Part shown: piece after piece, positions 1 to 8,865 of the stretch
How the letters are laid out: each line of letters opens with the position of its first letter
How positions within the stretch are numbered: the stretch's first letter is position 1
Origin: Novosphingobium sp. PhB57
GTDB taxonomy: Bacteria; Pseudomonadota; Alphaproteobacteria; Sphingomonadales; Sphingomonadaceae
Direction of reading: 5' to 3'
Length of the DNA stretch: 64,000 nt
NCBI RefSeq assembly: GCF_004342985.1
Contig: NZ_SMBO01000011.1
Location: forward strand, 30,154 to 94,153
Notes under the pieces: model-generated
Told to the model about the DNA's origin: nothing
Seen by the model: the letters and a program-made list of their open reading frames with translations, nothing else
Database searches by the model: none
Made by a program: the position numbers and the translations under genes

Positions 1-263
1 CTATCCGGCCGGATGGCAGCGACTACAAGGAACTAACCACTGGCAAGCAGAGCGATGGTCACGCCGTCTGGGCGCCGGATGGCCGCGTCATGTGGTCGGG
101 GTCCGAGCACGGGTTCCGCGACGAGGCGGCACTCTACGACAACACCTTCCAGCAATATGGTCAGATCTACGTGATGGATGCCGATGGCCGCAACAAGCGC
201 CTGCTGACCGACAGCAAATGGGAGGATTCGATGCCGCTCTATATCGACAAATCCTTGCTCTGA
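1..263 (+). CDS. C-terminal end of a PD40/TolB-like beta-propeller protein (partial)
   Basis: The reading frame enters from the left edge and stops with TGA at 261-263, leaving about 86 residues. Two short stretches of the type APDGR and MDADGRNKRLLT are typical of PD40/TolB-like propeller blades, which occur in periplasmic proteins and amidohydrolase-associated propellers. The start and the rest of the protein lie outside the window, so neither localisation nor substrate can be given. It converges on the LysR gene that follows on the opposite strand and is probably unrelated to the catabolic cluster. Confidence 0.6.
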   Translation, partial: IRPDGSDYKELTTGKQSDGHAVWAPDGRVMWSGSEHGFRDEAALYDNTFQQYGQIYVMDADGRNKRLLTDSKWEDSMPLYIDKSLL

Positions 264-347
264 CCCGCTCTCTCCCCTGACGGGACAACCTTCGGGGAAG
301 ATGCCGCCTCGGCATCCTCCCCGTTTTTCGTCAAGCAAGGGTCTGGT

Positions 348-1592
348 TCAGCCAGCTTGTCGAAGCAGCGGCGGCGGCGCGCAGACGTGCGTGCGGATCA
401 CCTCGATGAAGGCGGATTGCACCGGTGTCGGCATCCACTCCGCGCGCGTCGTGATGCCGATGGCGGGGACCGGCTCAATCGGTCCGCAGTGCAGAGTTCG
501 CAGGCCTTCCTCGAAGCTGATCTCGTAGGAGGTCATCAGCGTCAGGCGATCACTCCCTTTGAGCAGGTGGCGGATGACGGGCAGGGCGCAAGTGGCAACG
601 TGGGTCTGCGGTCCTTTGGTACCCTCGAAAATCCGGTCGAAGCAGGCACGGCGGCTGGAGCCTGCCGTGCCGGTGATCCAGTCGTAGGCCATGAGCTCCT
701 CCACCGTGACCTTGCCCGCGCGGGTGAGCGGATGGCCTTGCCTGGCGACGACGGCATAAGGCGTTTCGATCAGCGGCTCGCAAACAAGTTCGGGCGGGGT
801 TTCCGCCGGCAGCAGGCCGACAACGAAGTCCACTTCGCCGCCGCGCAGGCACTTGGTCATCTCCACCGCGCTTTCGTTCATGATGCGGATGTCGGCGCTG
901 GGGTGGCGTTCGAGGAAGCGATCGAGCACCGAGGCCAACAGCACGCTGCCACCAAAGGGCATGGCGCCGATCACCACCGGCGTCGCGGTGCCGTCCAGCG
1001 CGGAGTCGATCTCCCGCACGCCCCATTCGATCTCTTGCAGCGCCAGCTTGACCATCAGGCCCAGCTTCATGCCTTGCGGGCTGACGAGCATGCCTGCTGC
1101 CGTGCGGTAGAACAGAGAGACCCGCAAGTTGCCCTGCAAGTCCCGCGCGGCGCGCTGGAGCGATGCGGCGGAAATGTCGAAGCACTCGCTCGCCTGCTCG
1201 AAAGAGCCGTGCTCCATCACGCCCACCAAAGTGCGCAGTTGCGAGCGGGTGAGGCGGTTGACGATGGCGCGGGCGCCGTCGGCATTCACGGCGGCGCCGA
1301 TCTCGATCACGGCGCGCTCGGTCTGTTCGAAGAAACGCTTCACGCGGGCATGAAACACCATGCCGAATTCGTTGAGGTAGCTGCCGCTGGCGCGCCGGTC
1401 GACCAGCGTGGCGCCAAGCTGCGCTTCCATCTTGGCAAGGGCTTGGGTGACGGCAGGCTGCGACAGGCTGCATGCTTCCGATGCGCGGCGCACGGACTTG
1501 AGATCGCCGATGGCCTCGAACAGGCGAAGCTGGCGAAAGCTCAGGCTCTGGGCGCGTTCGTGGCCCGAGGTCTTGTGACTCGTTTGCGTCAT
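348..1592 (-). CDS. LysR-family transcriptional regulator with tandem winged-HTH domains
   Basis: This 414-residue protein is longer than the usual ~300-residue LysR regulator because it appears to carry two N-terminal DNA-binding domains. The first spans about residues 18-77 (FRQLRLFEAIGDLKSVRRAS with SLSQPAVTQALAKME). A second, diverged copy spans about 115-175 (RSQLRTLVGVMEHGSFEQAS, FYRTAAGMLVSPQG). The periplasmic-binding-like effector domain follows from about residue 195. The ATG at 1592 is preceded by a GGAGAGAGGA ribosome site; the longer upstream reading has no comparable signal. It is divergent from the catabolic genes, and an inverted repeat with T-N11-A spacing lies just upstream at 1639-1655. 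It very likely controls the cluster, with an aromatic intermediate as inducer (inference). Confidence 0.88.
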   Translation of the reverse strand: MTQTSHKTSGHERAQSLSFRQLRLFEAIGDLKSVRRASEACSLSQPAVTQALAKMEAQLGATLVDRRASGSYLNEFGMVFHARVKRFFEQTERAVIEIGAAVNADGARAIVNRLTRSQLRTLVGVMEHGSFEQASECFDISAASLQRAARDLQGNLRVSLFYRTAAGMLVSPQGMKLGLMVKLALQEIEWGVREIDSALDGTATPVVIGAMPFGGSVLLASVLDRFLERHPSADIRIMNESAVEMTKCLRGGEVDFVVGLLPAETPPELVCEPLIETPYAVVARQGHPLTRAGKVTVEELMAYDWITGTAGSSRRACFDRIFEGTKGPQTHVATCALPVIRHLLKGSDRLTLMTSYEISFEEGLRTLHCGPIEPVPAIGITTRAEWMPTPVQSAFIEVIRTHVCAPPPLLRQAG

Positions 1593-1638
1593 GTTTTGAT
1601 CCTCTCTCCACTGCGGACCTAGCGCGAAATTTATCAGG

Positions 1639-1655
1639 GCTGCAATGAGTGCAGC
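1639..1655. promoter_or_regulatory. Candidate LysR operator (GCTGCA-N5-TGCAGC)
   Basis: A perfect 6-bp inverted repeat with a 5-nt spacer contains the T-N11-A pattern of LysR-type boxes. It lies 47 bp upstream of the LysR start and about 390 bp upstream of the first catabolic gene. The rest of the 1593-2044 intergenic region shows no gene that I trust. The role is inferred from position and symmetry only. Confidence 0.45.
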
Positions 1656-2044
1656 TATCACCCCGGCCTTCGCGGTTGCGACAGAAGAGGAGGGGTGGCT
1701 CACGTCCGAACGCCGGATATACTGACGAGAAATGTTGCAAAACAGCCTCTTGCGTTGCGGATCATTTGGATGATGGCGGAGTCCGCACCGCATCATCCTG
1801 CGACAGTCCTGTCAGCGAACCTATTACGCCCGGCGCTGGATTTATATGCCGGGCGGCGCAAATTCTATCACAAGGCCCCGGTGCCAAGAGGTTAGCCTCT
1901 ATAAATTGTGTGCTCGCGCCGACCGGTTCGGGATGGGGCCGCGTTGACTTGGAACCGGGCTGGGCGCTTTTCGGGGGGCAACCGGTATCGGACGTTGCAG
2001 CAAACGCCGATAGCCGTCTTTACTCATTCCCGAGGAGAGCGACC

Positions 2045-3034
2045 TTGAGCCAGAAAGTCCGCCTGAAGTTGGCGATTGCCGACCATCCGCACACTGCCGC
2101 GATCCGCGACGGCAGCATTGAGATCGAGGGCGTGGACGCCGAATTCGTGACGGTGAAGCCGCAGATCGGCGCCTTCCGCCGCATGGTCCGCGATGTCGAA
2201 TTCGACGTCTGCGAACTGGCACCCACCACCTACATCATTGCCCGCTCCTATGGCGCGCCCTTCGTCGGCCTGCCGATCTTCGTGGTGCGCCGCTTCCACC
2301 ACGGCGGCATGCTCGTGAAGCCGGATTCGGGCATCCGCCACCCGAAGGATCTGGAAGGCAAGAAAGTCGGCGTGCGCGCCTATTCCGTGACCACCGGCGT
2401 GTGGATCCGCCAGGTCTTCATCGACGAATACGGCATGGATAACGACAAGGTCACCTGGATCGTCGATGACGAGGAGCACGTGACCCAGCTCCAGCTCCCC
2501 GCCAACGTGCAGCACACCCCCGAAGGCGTGTCGCTGGCGGACATGATGGCCAGCGACCAGATCCAGGCCGGCGTCGAGGCTGCCGCCGGCATCGGCCGCA
2601 CCGGTGCGCCGACCGGCGGCTGGCAGGAAGTCGACACCAGCATGTATGTCGACCTGATCCCGGATGCGGCCGAGGCCGAGGCGGAATACTATGCCCGCAC
2701 CGGCGTCTATCCGATGCACGGTACCATCGTCGTCAAGGACGAGATCCTTGCGGAGCACCCGTGGATCGCGCGTTCGCTGAACGACGCCTTCACCCGCGCC
2801 AAGGACGAATGGCTGGCCAAGCTTAACTCGGGCGAGGCGACCGGCAAGGGTGCGGACAAGTACCGCGCGCTTCAGGAGATCGTCGGCGCCGATCCGCTGC
2901 CCTATGGCATCGAGGAAAACCGCGCGACGATCGAAGCGCTGGAGCAGACCGCCTTCAAGCAGGGCCTGACGCCGCGCCGGATGACGATGGAAGAACTGTT
3001 CGTCGATCCGGCCAAGGCGCCGGTGCGCGTTTGA
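2045..3034 (+). CDS. 4,5-dihydroxyphthalate decarboxylase-like protein (Pht5/SBP-fold family)
   Basis: The 329-residue product resembles proteins annotated as 4,5-dihydroxyphthalate decarboxylase, which share the fold of ABC solute-binding proteins. Supporting stretches are the opening KVRLKLAIADHPHTAAIRDG, the central FDVCELAPTTYIIA, and KKVGVRAYSVTTGVW. The start is taken as TTG at 2045, which follows a GAGGAGAG ribosome site; longer in-frame readings have no such signal. The family includes the decarboxylase that turns 4,5-dihydroxyphthalate into protocatechuate, but many members are uncharacterised and no signal peptide is visible. A shorter paralogue at 10437-11330 closes the same cluster. 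The exact substrate cannot be read from the sequence. Confidence 0.8.
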   Translation: MSQKVRLKLAIADHPHTAAIRDGSIEIEGVDAEFVTVKPQIGAFRRMVRDVEFDVCELAPTTYIIARSYGAPFVGLPIFVVRRFHHGGMLVKPDSGIRHPKDLEGKKVGVRAYSVTTGVWIRQVFIDEYGMDNDKVTWIVDDEEHVTQLQLPANVQHTPEGVSLADMMASDQIQAGVEAAAGIGRTGAPTGGWQEVDTSMYVDLIPDAAEAEAEYYARTGVYPMHGTIVVKDEILAEHPWIARSLNDAFTRAKDEWLAKLNSGEATGKGADKYRALQEIVGADPLPYGIEENRATIEALEQTAFKQGLTPRRMTMEELFVDPAKAPVRV

Positions 3035-3057
3035 GTCCGACGCTGAGATAGCACCCT

Positions 3058-3152
3058 CGTCGTCCCCGCGCAGGCGGGGACCCCGCTTGTTCTTCCGGCG
3101 TTGCGCCGGGATACAAACAGGAAGCGGGACCCCGGCTTCGCGCGGGCGACGG
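3058..3152. repeat. REP-like extragenic palindrome, copy 1
   Basis: This GC-rich imperfect palindrome starts with CGTCGTCCCCGCGCAGG and ends with its complement-like GCGCGGGCGACG, with a CGCTTGTTCTTC core. A related copy sits in the next intergenic space at 4293-4387. Elements of this form occur between genes in many sphingomonad genomes and may fold into mRNA hairpins. Confidence 0.7.
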
Positions 3153-3227
3153 GGTGAGGTTGGCGAGCGAACTTGCTTAATTTCGACTGACCCTGTCCGT
3201 CAGCCATAAAATTCCACGGAGAATCCC

Positions 3228-4253
3228 ATGATTATCGACTGTCACGGTCACTTCACGACGGTCCCCAAGCATTTCCGCGAATGGCGCAGCGCGCAAGTCG
3301 CGGCGGCGGACGATGTGGCGAACGCGCCGCTCGTCGCCGATGCGCATGTCAGCGACGACCAGATCCGCGAAGGGATCGAGGGCGGCCAGCTCAAGCTCCA
3401 GCAGGAGCGCGGCAGCGACCTCACCTTGTTCTCGCCGATCGCCGGCCTAATGAGCCATCACCTCGGCAACGAGCGCACCAGCCTTGAGTGGGCGAGCGTC
3501 TCCAACGACCTCGTCTACCGCGTTACCGAGATGTATCCGGATAACTTCGTGCCGGTGGCCATGCTGCCGCAGAGCCCCGGGGCGCCGCCGAAGAACTCGA
3601 TTCCCGAGCTTCGCCGCGTGGTGGAGGAACTGGGCTTCGTGGGCGTGAACGTGAACCCGGATACCACTGGCGGCTATTGGACCGGCAAGCCTTTCACCGA
3701 CAAGGAATGGTATCCGCTGTTCGAGGCTATGTGCGATCTGGACGTGCCAGGCATGGTCCACGTGGCCGCGTCGTGTAATCCGAACTTCCACGGCACCGGC
3801 GCGCATTACCTGAACGCCGATACCTCGGTGTTCATGCAGATCCTGCAGAGCGATCTGTTCAAGGACTTTCCGACGCTGCGCCTGGTCATCCCGCATGGCG
3901 GCGGCGCGGTTCCCTACCACTGGGGCCGGTATCGCGGCATGTCGCTGGAGATGATGGACCGCCCGCTGGAAGGGTTGCTGGACAACATCTACTTCGACAC
4001 TTGCGTCTATCACCATCCCGGCGTGGAGCTGCTGACCAAGGTGGTGCCGACGTCGAACGTGCTGTTCGGCTCGGAAATGATCGGCGCGGTGCGTGGCACC
4101 GATCCGAACACCGGGCATTACTTCGACGACACCAAGCGCTACGTCGATGCTTGTGACGCGCTGTCGGATAATGACCGTTTCGCGATCTACGAAGGCAATG
4201 CCCGCAAGGTCTATCCGCGCCTCGACGCGCGGCTGAAGGCCAAGGGGCTTTAA
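3228..4253 (+). CDS. ligJ: 4-oxalomesaconate hydratase (LigJ-like amidohydrolase)
   Basis: The 341-residue protein has the same length and layout as LigJ of the protocatechuate 4,5-cleavage pathway. It opens with the metal-binding strand MIIDCHGHFTT, continues with ERGSDLTLFSP, VAMLPQSPG, GFVGVNVNPD and VIPHGGGAVPYHWGR, and ends in YEGNARKVYPRLDA. LigJ hydrates 4-oxalomesaconate to 4-carboxy-4-hydroxy-2-oxoadipate (CHA), the substrate of an aldolase. The start ATG follows GGAG with good spacing. The cluster also holds a ring-cleavage dioxygenase and an HpcH/HpaI aldolase, which fits this step. The substrate may be a substituted analogue in this cluster (inference). Confidence 0.88.
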   Translation: MIIDCHGHFTTVPKHFREWRSAQVAAADDVANAPLVADAHVSDDQIREGIEGGQLKLQQERGSDLTLFSPIAGLMSHHLGNERTSLEWASVSNDLVYRVTEMYPDNFVPVAMLPQSPGAPPKNSIPELRRVVEELGFVGVNVNPDTTGGYWTGKPFTDKEWYPLFEAMCDLDVPGMVHVAASCNPNFHGTGAHYLNADTSVFMQILQSDLFKDFPTLRLVIPHGGGAVPYHWGRYRGMSLEMMDRPLEGLLDNIYFDTCVYHHPGVELLTKVVPTSNVLFGSEMIGAVRGTDPNTGHYFDDTKRYVDACDALSDNDRFAIYEGNARKVYPRLDARLKAKGL

Positions 4254-4292
4254 GGGCTCCGACCCGACCGCTGCCCTTGCTACCATAAATTC

Positions 4293-4387
4293 CGTCATCC
4301 CCGCGCACGTGGGGATCCCGCTTGTTCTTCGGGCCTCGCGCTGTGGGCAGACGAAAGCGGGGCCCCCGCCTGCGCGGGAGGCGACGG
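4293..4387. repeat. REP-like extragenic palindrome, copy 2
   Basis: It starts with CGTCATCCCCGCGCACG and closes with CCTGCGCGGGAGGCGACG, sharing the CCCGCTTGTTCTTC core with the copy at 3058-3152. It occupies much of the 296-bp gap between the hydratase and the next amidohydrolase gene. Confidence 0.7.
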
Positions 4388-4549
4388 AGTGGTTTAGGAT
4401 AGGTCGGTCTTGCACTCTACGACAGCGGCGGAAGTTATGCCTCGCGGCTGACAATCAACTCCCGCCGCCGCCGCCCACCCCGCAAATTGACAGCAACCAG
4501 AACAGAGGCCCGGCAGCGAAGGACCGCTTCCGGCAGCGGAGACAGATGC

Positions 4550-5404
4550 ATGACGTCCAAGTTTGTCGATATCCATCCCCACGTCATTTCCGACGACGAA
4601 GGCGCTTATCCGCCCGCGCCGCTGTTCGGAAAGCGGTCCGACTGGTCGCAGGAGCGGCCGAGCACGGTGGAAACGCTGATCGCCTCCATGGATGAGGCGG
4701 GCGTGGCAAAGGCCGCCGTCGTCCATTCCTCCACCACGTATGGCTTCGACAACAGCTACGTGGTGGATGCCTGCAACCGCTATGCGGATCGCCTGATCGC
4801 GGTGGGTTCGGTGGACGTGCTGGCGCCCGATGCCGTCGATACGATCCGCTCGTGGGTGGACCGGGGCCTCAAGGGCCTGCGCGTGTTCACCGGCGGATCG
4901 ACCAAGGAATTCGATCCCAGCGAACTCGACGATCCGCGCGTCTATGCGGCGTGGGAACTGCTGGGCGAACTGGGCCTGACCATGTGCATCCAGACCGGCC
5001 CGGTCGGCCTTGCCGCCGTGACCGCGCTAGCCAAGCGTTTTCCGAATGTGCCGATCATCCTCGATCACCTCGGCCGTCCGGATGTGACCGACGGCGCGCC
5101 TTATGCGAATGCGCAGAGCCTGTTCGATCTCGCGCCGATCGAGAGCATCTATCTGAAGCTCACCCCGCGCATCATGGGCGATTCGAAGAAGGGCGAGGCC
5201 ACGCCGGAAACGCTGTTCCCCAAGTTGGTGGACGTGTTCGGCGCGCAGCGCATGGCCTGGGGCTCGAATTACCCGACCTCGCCCGGCACGCTGGTGGAGA
5301 TCAAGGCGACCGCAGAGGCCCGCCTTGCCTGCCTGACGGATGCCGACCGCGAATGGATCTTCGCGAAGACGGCGCAGAAACTCTACTCCGCTCTGGACGA
5401 CTAA
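4550..5404 (+). CDS. Amidohydrolase-family (COG3618, LigI-like) metal-dependent hydrolase
   Basis: This 284-residue TIM-barrel amidohydrolase has the early metal-site strand FVDIHPHVIS, the strand-end motif IILDHLGRP, and a C-terminal MAWGSNYPTSPG that supplies an active-site residue in COG3618 proteins. The family contains LigI, which hydrolyses 2-pyrone-4,6-dicarboxylate to 4-oxalomesaconate, the substrate of the hydratase encoded just upstream. That makes a lactonase role attractive, but other family members act on sugar lactones or decarboxylate aromatics, so the assignment is inference. The start at MTSKF is chosen because it opens the conserved barrel. The gene lies 45 bp before the transporter. 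Confidence 0.75.
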   Translation: MTSKFVDIHPHVISDDEGAYPPAPLFGKRSDWSQERPSTVETLIASMDEAGVAKAAVVHSSTTYGFDNSYVVDACNRYADRLIAVGSVDVLAPDAVDTIRSWVDRGLKGLRVFTGGSTKEFDPSELDDPRVYAAWELLGELGLTMCIQTGPVGLAAVTALAKRFPNVPIILDHLGRPDVTDGAPYANAQSLFDLAPIESIYLKLTPRIMGDSKKGEATPETLFPKLVDVFGAQRMAWGSNYPTSPGTLVEIKATAEARLACLTDADREWIFAKTAQKLYSALDD

Positions 5405-5449
5405 GCGCCAGACGCGACAATAGGTGACATAAACGTGGAGAGAGACGAG

Positions 5450-6748
5450 ATGGACAAGGCACTGGAACGGGGCGGGGCAAGCAGGGGGGCGAGTACCGCC
5501 GCACCCGCAAGCGCGGCCGCCTGGGCGGTGCTACTGCTGCTGGCGCTGGGCGTGATGATCGCCTTCGTCGACCGCACCAGCATCTCGTCGGCTCTCGCCG
5601 ATGGGCCGTTCATCCAGCACTTCGGCATGACCGACATCGACCGGGGCTGGGTGAACGCAGCGTTCTTCTGGTCCTACGGCTTGATCCAGATTCCCGCCGG
5701 ATGGATCGTCGATCGCTATGGCGTGAAGACGCCCTACACGGTGTGCTTCGTGCTCTGGTGTCTGGCGACGGCAGTGACCGGTCTGATCTCGACCATGTTC
5801 GCTCTGATCCTGATGCGCTTCATCGTCGGCGCGGCGGAAGCGGTGGTGATGCCGGCCAGCTATCGCTGGATCCGCAACAACTTCAAGGAAGGGCAGAGCG
5901 GCACTGCCGTCGGCCTGTTCGCGATGGGCAACAAGTTCGGGCCTGCCATCGGCGCACCGATCGCGGCCTGGCTGATCACCGCCTATGACTGGCGCGTAAT
6001 GTTCATCGCCACCGGCGCGGTCGGGCTGGTCTGGCTGTTGCCGTGGATCTTCCTGGTGAAGAATGACCTGCCGCGCCGTGAAGACATGGCTGCAATCAGG
6101 CGCAAGGCGTCTTCCATCACGTTCGCAAGCATCCTCTCCAGCCCGCTGGTCTGGGGTACCCTCGTAGTGAACTTCTGCTATGGCTACTTCACGTTCTTCT
6201 GCATGACCTGGATGCCCAGCTATCTAGTGGAAGAGCGCGGGCTGAGCCTCGAAAAGTCTGGCCTGTTCACGTTCTTCAGCTTTGCGGGCATTGCCATCGT
6301 CGCGCTGATTGCCGGGTGGACGGCCGATAAACTGATCGCACGCGGCGGCGATCCGGTGTTCGTGCGCAAGGCCTTCGTCATTGCTGGCTTCATCGGGGCC
6401 TGCACCGTGCTACTGGGCGCCAAGGCGGAATCCCTGAACGCGGCGCTGTTCTGGAACGTCTTCTCGCTATCGTTCCTGGGGCTTGCCACGGCTAACAACC
6501 TCGCGCTCTGCCGCCTGACCCTCATCCCGGCGCCCGCCGTGGGTCTCGTCACCGGCGTACAGCAGGTGGCGACCAGCCTTGCAGGCGGTGTCGCCGCGAG
6601 CCTTTCGGGCTGGCTGCTCCACATCTCCGGCAGTTACGACCTGCCGATGCTGGTGATCTTCGTCTTCCTGGTGATCGGTGCGCTGACGACGTGGCTGGTG
6701 CTGCGTCCCGAATGGGCACCGAAGATTTCCCTCGCAGCAGACGAGTGA
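5450..6748 (+). CDS. MFS transporter, anion:cation symporter (ACS) type
   Basis: The product has about 432 residues and 12 predicted membrane segments. The first carries the ACS-typical FVDRTSIS, and the loop after helix 2 reads GWIVDRYGVKTP, the MFS signature. ACS members import organic acids such as phthalate, 4-hydroxybenzoate and hexuronates. Its position between an amidohydrolase and a ring-cleavage dioxygenase points to uptake of the aromatic acid handled by this cluster. GGAG just upstream of the ATG at 5450 supports this start; a GTG at 5435 in the same frame is an alternative. Confidence 0.85.
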   Translation: MDKALERGGASRGASTAAPASAAAWAVLLLLALGVMIAFVDRTSISSALADGPFIQHFGMTDIDRGWVNAAFFWSYGLIQIPAGWIVDRYGVKTPYTVCFVLWCLATAVTGLISTMFALILMRFIVGAAEAVVMPASYRWIRNNFKEGQSGTAVGLFAMGNKFGPAIGAPIAAWLITAYDWRVMFIATGAVGLVWLLPWIFLVKNDLPRREDMAAIRRKASSITFASILSSPLVWGTLVVNFCYGYFTFFCMTWMPSYLVEERGLSLEKSGLFTFFSFAGIAIVALIAGWTADKLIARGGDPVFVRKAFVIAGFIGACTVLLGAKAESLNAALFWNVFSLSFLGLATANNLALCRLTLIPAPAVGLVTGVQQVATSLAGGVAASLSGWLLHISGSYDLPMLVIFVFLVIGALTTWLVLRPEWAPKISLAADE

Positions 6749-6879
6749 CGCTGCGCACCGGGCGGAAGCACCCCGTGGGGCGGGTTGCAATCGCCTGGAG
6801 CGTAGATTGGATTGGTCGGCCCGACGGGGGCGGCCTAGATCTGCGACACGCTCGCAACAGATGATTGAAAGAGGATGTA

Positions 6880-7878
6880 ATGGCGCAGATCGTATTCGGC
6901 ATGGCCGTTCCGCACAGCGGAATGCTGGGTCAAGCCCCTGAGGACTGGCTGACCAATGGCGATCGCGACCGCAAGAACCCGGAGCTCTGGTATCAGGGTC
7001 GCACCTGGACCTATCCGGAACTGGAAGCCGAGCGCGGCGCCGCTTTCGCTCCGTTCCTGACGCTGGAAGAACGTACCGAACGGGCCGGCCGCTGCCGGGC
7101 CGCGCTGAACGAGATGGCCGAGGCTTACAAGCGCGCCAAGGTCGATGTTGCCATCGTGCTGGGCAAGGACCAGAAGGAAATCTGGCCCGACCAGTCGCCC
7201 TCGATCACCATCTACACCGGTGAAGACGTCCACAATGGCCCGCCGCAGCGCCCGGTCTATGCGCCCGACCACCATGTGGTGCATCAGGCCTATCCGGACT
7301 TCGCGACGTATCTGATCAAGACCTTCCAGGGCCACAACTTCGATCTGAACGACCTGCAGAAGTGGCCGCAAAACACCTGGATGGAATCGCGGCAGGGCTA
7401 TGCGCCGGACTATCCGGTGGTCCCGCATGCCTACAGCTTCGTCTATCACCAGATCATGGGCGACGACGTGCCGCGCCACGTGCCGGTGCTGTTCAACCTG
7501 TTCTATCCGCCCACGCAGCCCTCCATGGCGCGCTGCATCGAATTCGGCCGCGTGCTGCGCGAGGCGATCGAGGCCTGGCCGGAAGACGTGCGCGTGGCAG
7601 TGATCGCTTCGGGCGGTCTGTCGCACTTCGTTAACGACGAGGAGTTTGACCGCGACGTGATGGAAAAGCTGGCGAGCTACGATTACGAAGGCCTCGCCGC
7701 GATCCCTGACGGTTATTACCAGTCGGGCACGAGCGAGGTGAAGATCTACTCGATCGTGATGATGGCCCTTCAGCACACCGGCGCGAGAATGACCTTGGTG
7801 GACTACGTGCCTTGCTGGCGCACCGAGGCCGGAACCGGCGAGGGCATGGGCTTCATGTACTGGCAGCCTGAAGAGTGA
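6880..7878 (+). CDS. Class III extradiol ring-cleavage dioxygenase (LigB superfamily)
   Basis: The 332-residue protein begins with IVFGMAVPHSGMLG, whose His is the first iron ligand in LigB-type enzymes. It continues with AIVLGKDQKEIW, PDHHVVHQAYPDF and the late IASGGLSHFVND, which contains the conserved histidine of the active site. Such enzymes open catechol rings beside the diol using Fe(II) and O2. No separate small alpha subunit is seen next to it, unlike protocatechuate 4,5-dioxygenase LigAB, so it is more like single-chain relatives (for example LigZ- or gallate-dioxygenase-type). It probably performs ring opening ahead of the hydratase and aldolase. The substrate is unknown. Confidence 0.83.
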   Translation: MAQIVFGMAVPHSGMLGQAPEDWLTNGDRDRKNPELWYQGRTWTYPELEAERGAAFAPFLTLEERTERAGRCRAALNEMAEAYKRAKVDVAIVLGKDQKEIWPDQSPSITIYTGEDVHNGPPQRPVYAPDHHVVHQAYPDFATYLIKTFQGHNFDLNDLQKWPQNTWMESRQGYAPDYPVVPHAYSFVYHQIMGDDVPRHVPVLFNLFYPPTQPSMARCIEFGRVLREAIEAWPEDVRVAVIASGGLSHFVNDEEFDRDVMEKLASYDYEGLAAIPDGYYQSGTSEVKIYSIVMMALQHTGARMTLVDYVPCWRTEAGTGEGMGFMYWQPEE

Positions 7879-7888
7879 GTTGCGAACT

Positions 7889-7919
7889 GGCCCGTCTTTC
7901 CTGAAGGCGGGCCGGTTTT
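7889..7919 (+). terminator. Rho-independent terminator-like hairpin inside the cluster
   Basis: GGCCCGTCTT and AAGGCGGGCC form a 10-bp stem (one T:G pair) around a TCCTG loop, followed by GGTTTTC. It sits 10 bp after the dioxygenase stop and may end or attenuate the first transcription unit, so that the aldolase, ThDP-enzyme and last decarboxylase-like genes form a second unit. Confidence 0.5.
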
Positions 7920-8005
7920 CGATGACGGCGGTCGCCGGATCAATCGGGTGCGACCGTCCGGGAAGAGGTACGGGCAGAGCACGCCCGAAAGGAAAGATCC
8001 AAGCA

Positions 8006-8863
8006 ATGACCCAGACGCGCCTCAACGGCATCATCCGTGCTCTCGAAGCCGGCATGCCCGTTTTCACCTGCTTCTCGAAGGTCGACAAGCTGACCGCGCA
8101 GGAACTGACCGATGCCCCCTATGACGGCATCGTCTTCGAGATGGAGCACAACCCCTACGACGTCGCCGCGCTGGGCGATGCGCTCCAGTATATGCTCAAT
8201 CGCAAGAAGATCGCCGAGAGCGGCTCGGTTGCGCCTGCGGTCACGCCAATCGCCCGCATCCCGGCGAACGGCGGCGAGATGAACCAGTTCCAAGCCAAGC
8301 AAGTGCTGGATCGCGGCGTCTACGGCGTGATCACTCCGCACGTTTCGACCGTGGAGCAGGCTTACAACATGGTCGCCTCCGCCCGCTATGCGAAGCCGAC
8401 CGGCGCCGCGCTCTATGAGCCCAAGGGCATTCGCGGCGACGGTCCGGCCACTGCCGCGCGCTACTGGGGTCTCTCGCAGCCTGATTACTACGCCAAGGCC
8501 GACGTCTGGCCGCTGGCACCGCATGGCGAACTCCTGGTCGGCATGATGTGCGAGAGCCCGGAGGCGATCGAGAACCTGAACGACATTCTCGCCAATGTCC
8601 CCGGCATCGGCCTGGTGCTGATCGGCGAGGGCGATCTGTCGCAGGCCCTCGGCTACCCGCGCCAGTACGACCATCCCGAAGTGGTCAGCGCGATGAACAG
8701 GATCGTCGAGGTCTGCAAGAAGCACAACGTCGTCGTCGGCAACCCGCACACCAATGCCAAGAACGTCGAGCGCCTGATCGGTGAGGGCTATCGCTTCCTG
8801 ATGTCCGCGCCGACGCGCAGCTACGGCGTCGTCGGGCAGGGCCGCGAACTGGCGGGGTACTGA
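8006..8863 (+). CDS. HpcH/HpaI-family aldolase
   Basis: The 285-residue class II pyruvate-type aldolase shows FEMEHNPYD, PIARIPANG, GVYGVITPHVSTVEQA, GMMCESPEAIENL and LIGEGDLSQALG, the usual succession of metal and substrate residues of HpcH/HpaI enzymes. These cleave or form 4-hydroxy-2-oxo acids. Behind a LigJ-like hydratase, cleavage of CHA or a related product into pyruvate and a second oxo acid is the natural role; the classical CHA aldolase LigK belongs to another fold, so this would be a functional substitute (inference). AGGAAAG upstream supports the ATG at 8006. Only 2 bp separate it from the next gene. Confidence 0.82.
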   Translation: MTQTRLNGIIRALEAGMPVFTCFSKVDKLTAQELTDAPYDGIVFEMEHNPYDVAALGDALQYMLNRKKIAESGSVAPAVTPIARIPANGGEMNQFQAKQVLDRGVYGVITPHVSTVEQAYNMVASARYAKPTGAALYEPKGIRGDGPATAARYWGLSQPDYYAKADVWPLAPHGELLVGMMCESPEAIENLNDILANVPGIGLVLIGEGDLSQALGYPRQYDHPEVVSAMNRIVEVCKKHNVVVGNPHTNAKNVERLIGEGYRFLMSAPTRSYGVVGQGRELAGY

Positions 8864-8865
8864 TC

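Noticed and set aside
357..1622. Long reading frame opposite the LysR gene
   Set aside because: It is antisense to a clear LysR regulator, rich in His/Arg/Gly shadow patterns, and has no recognisable domain.
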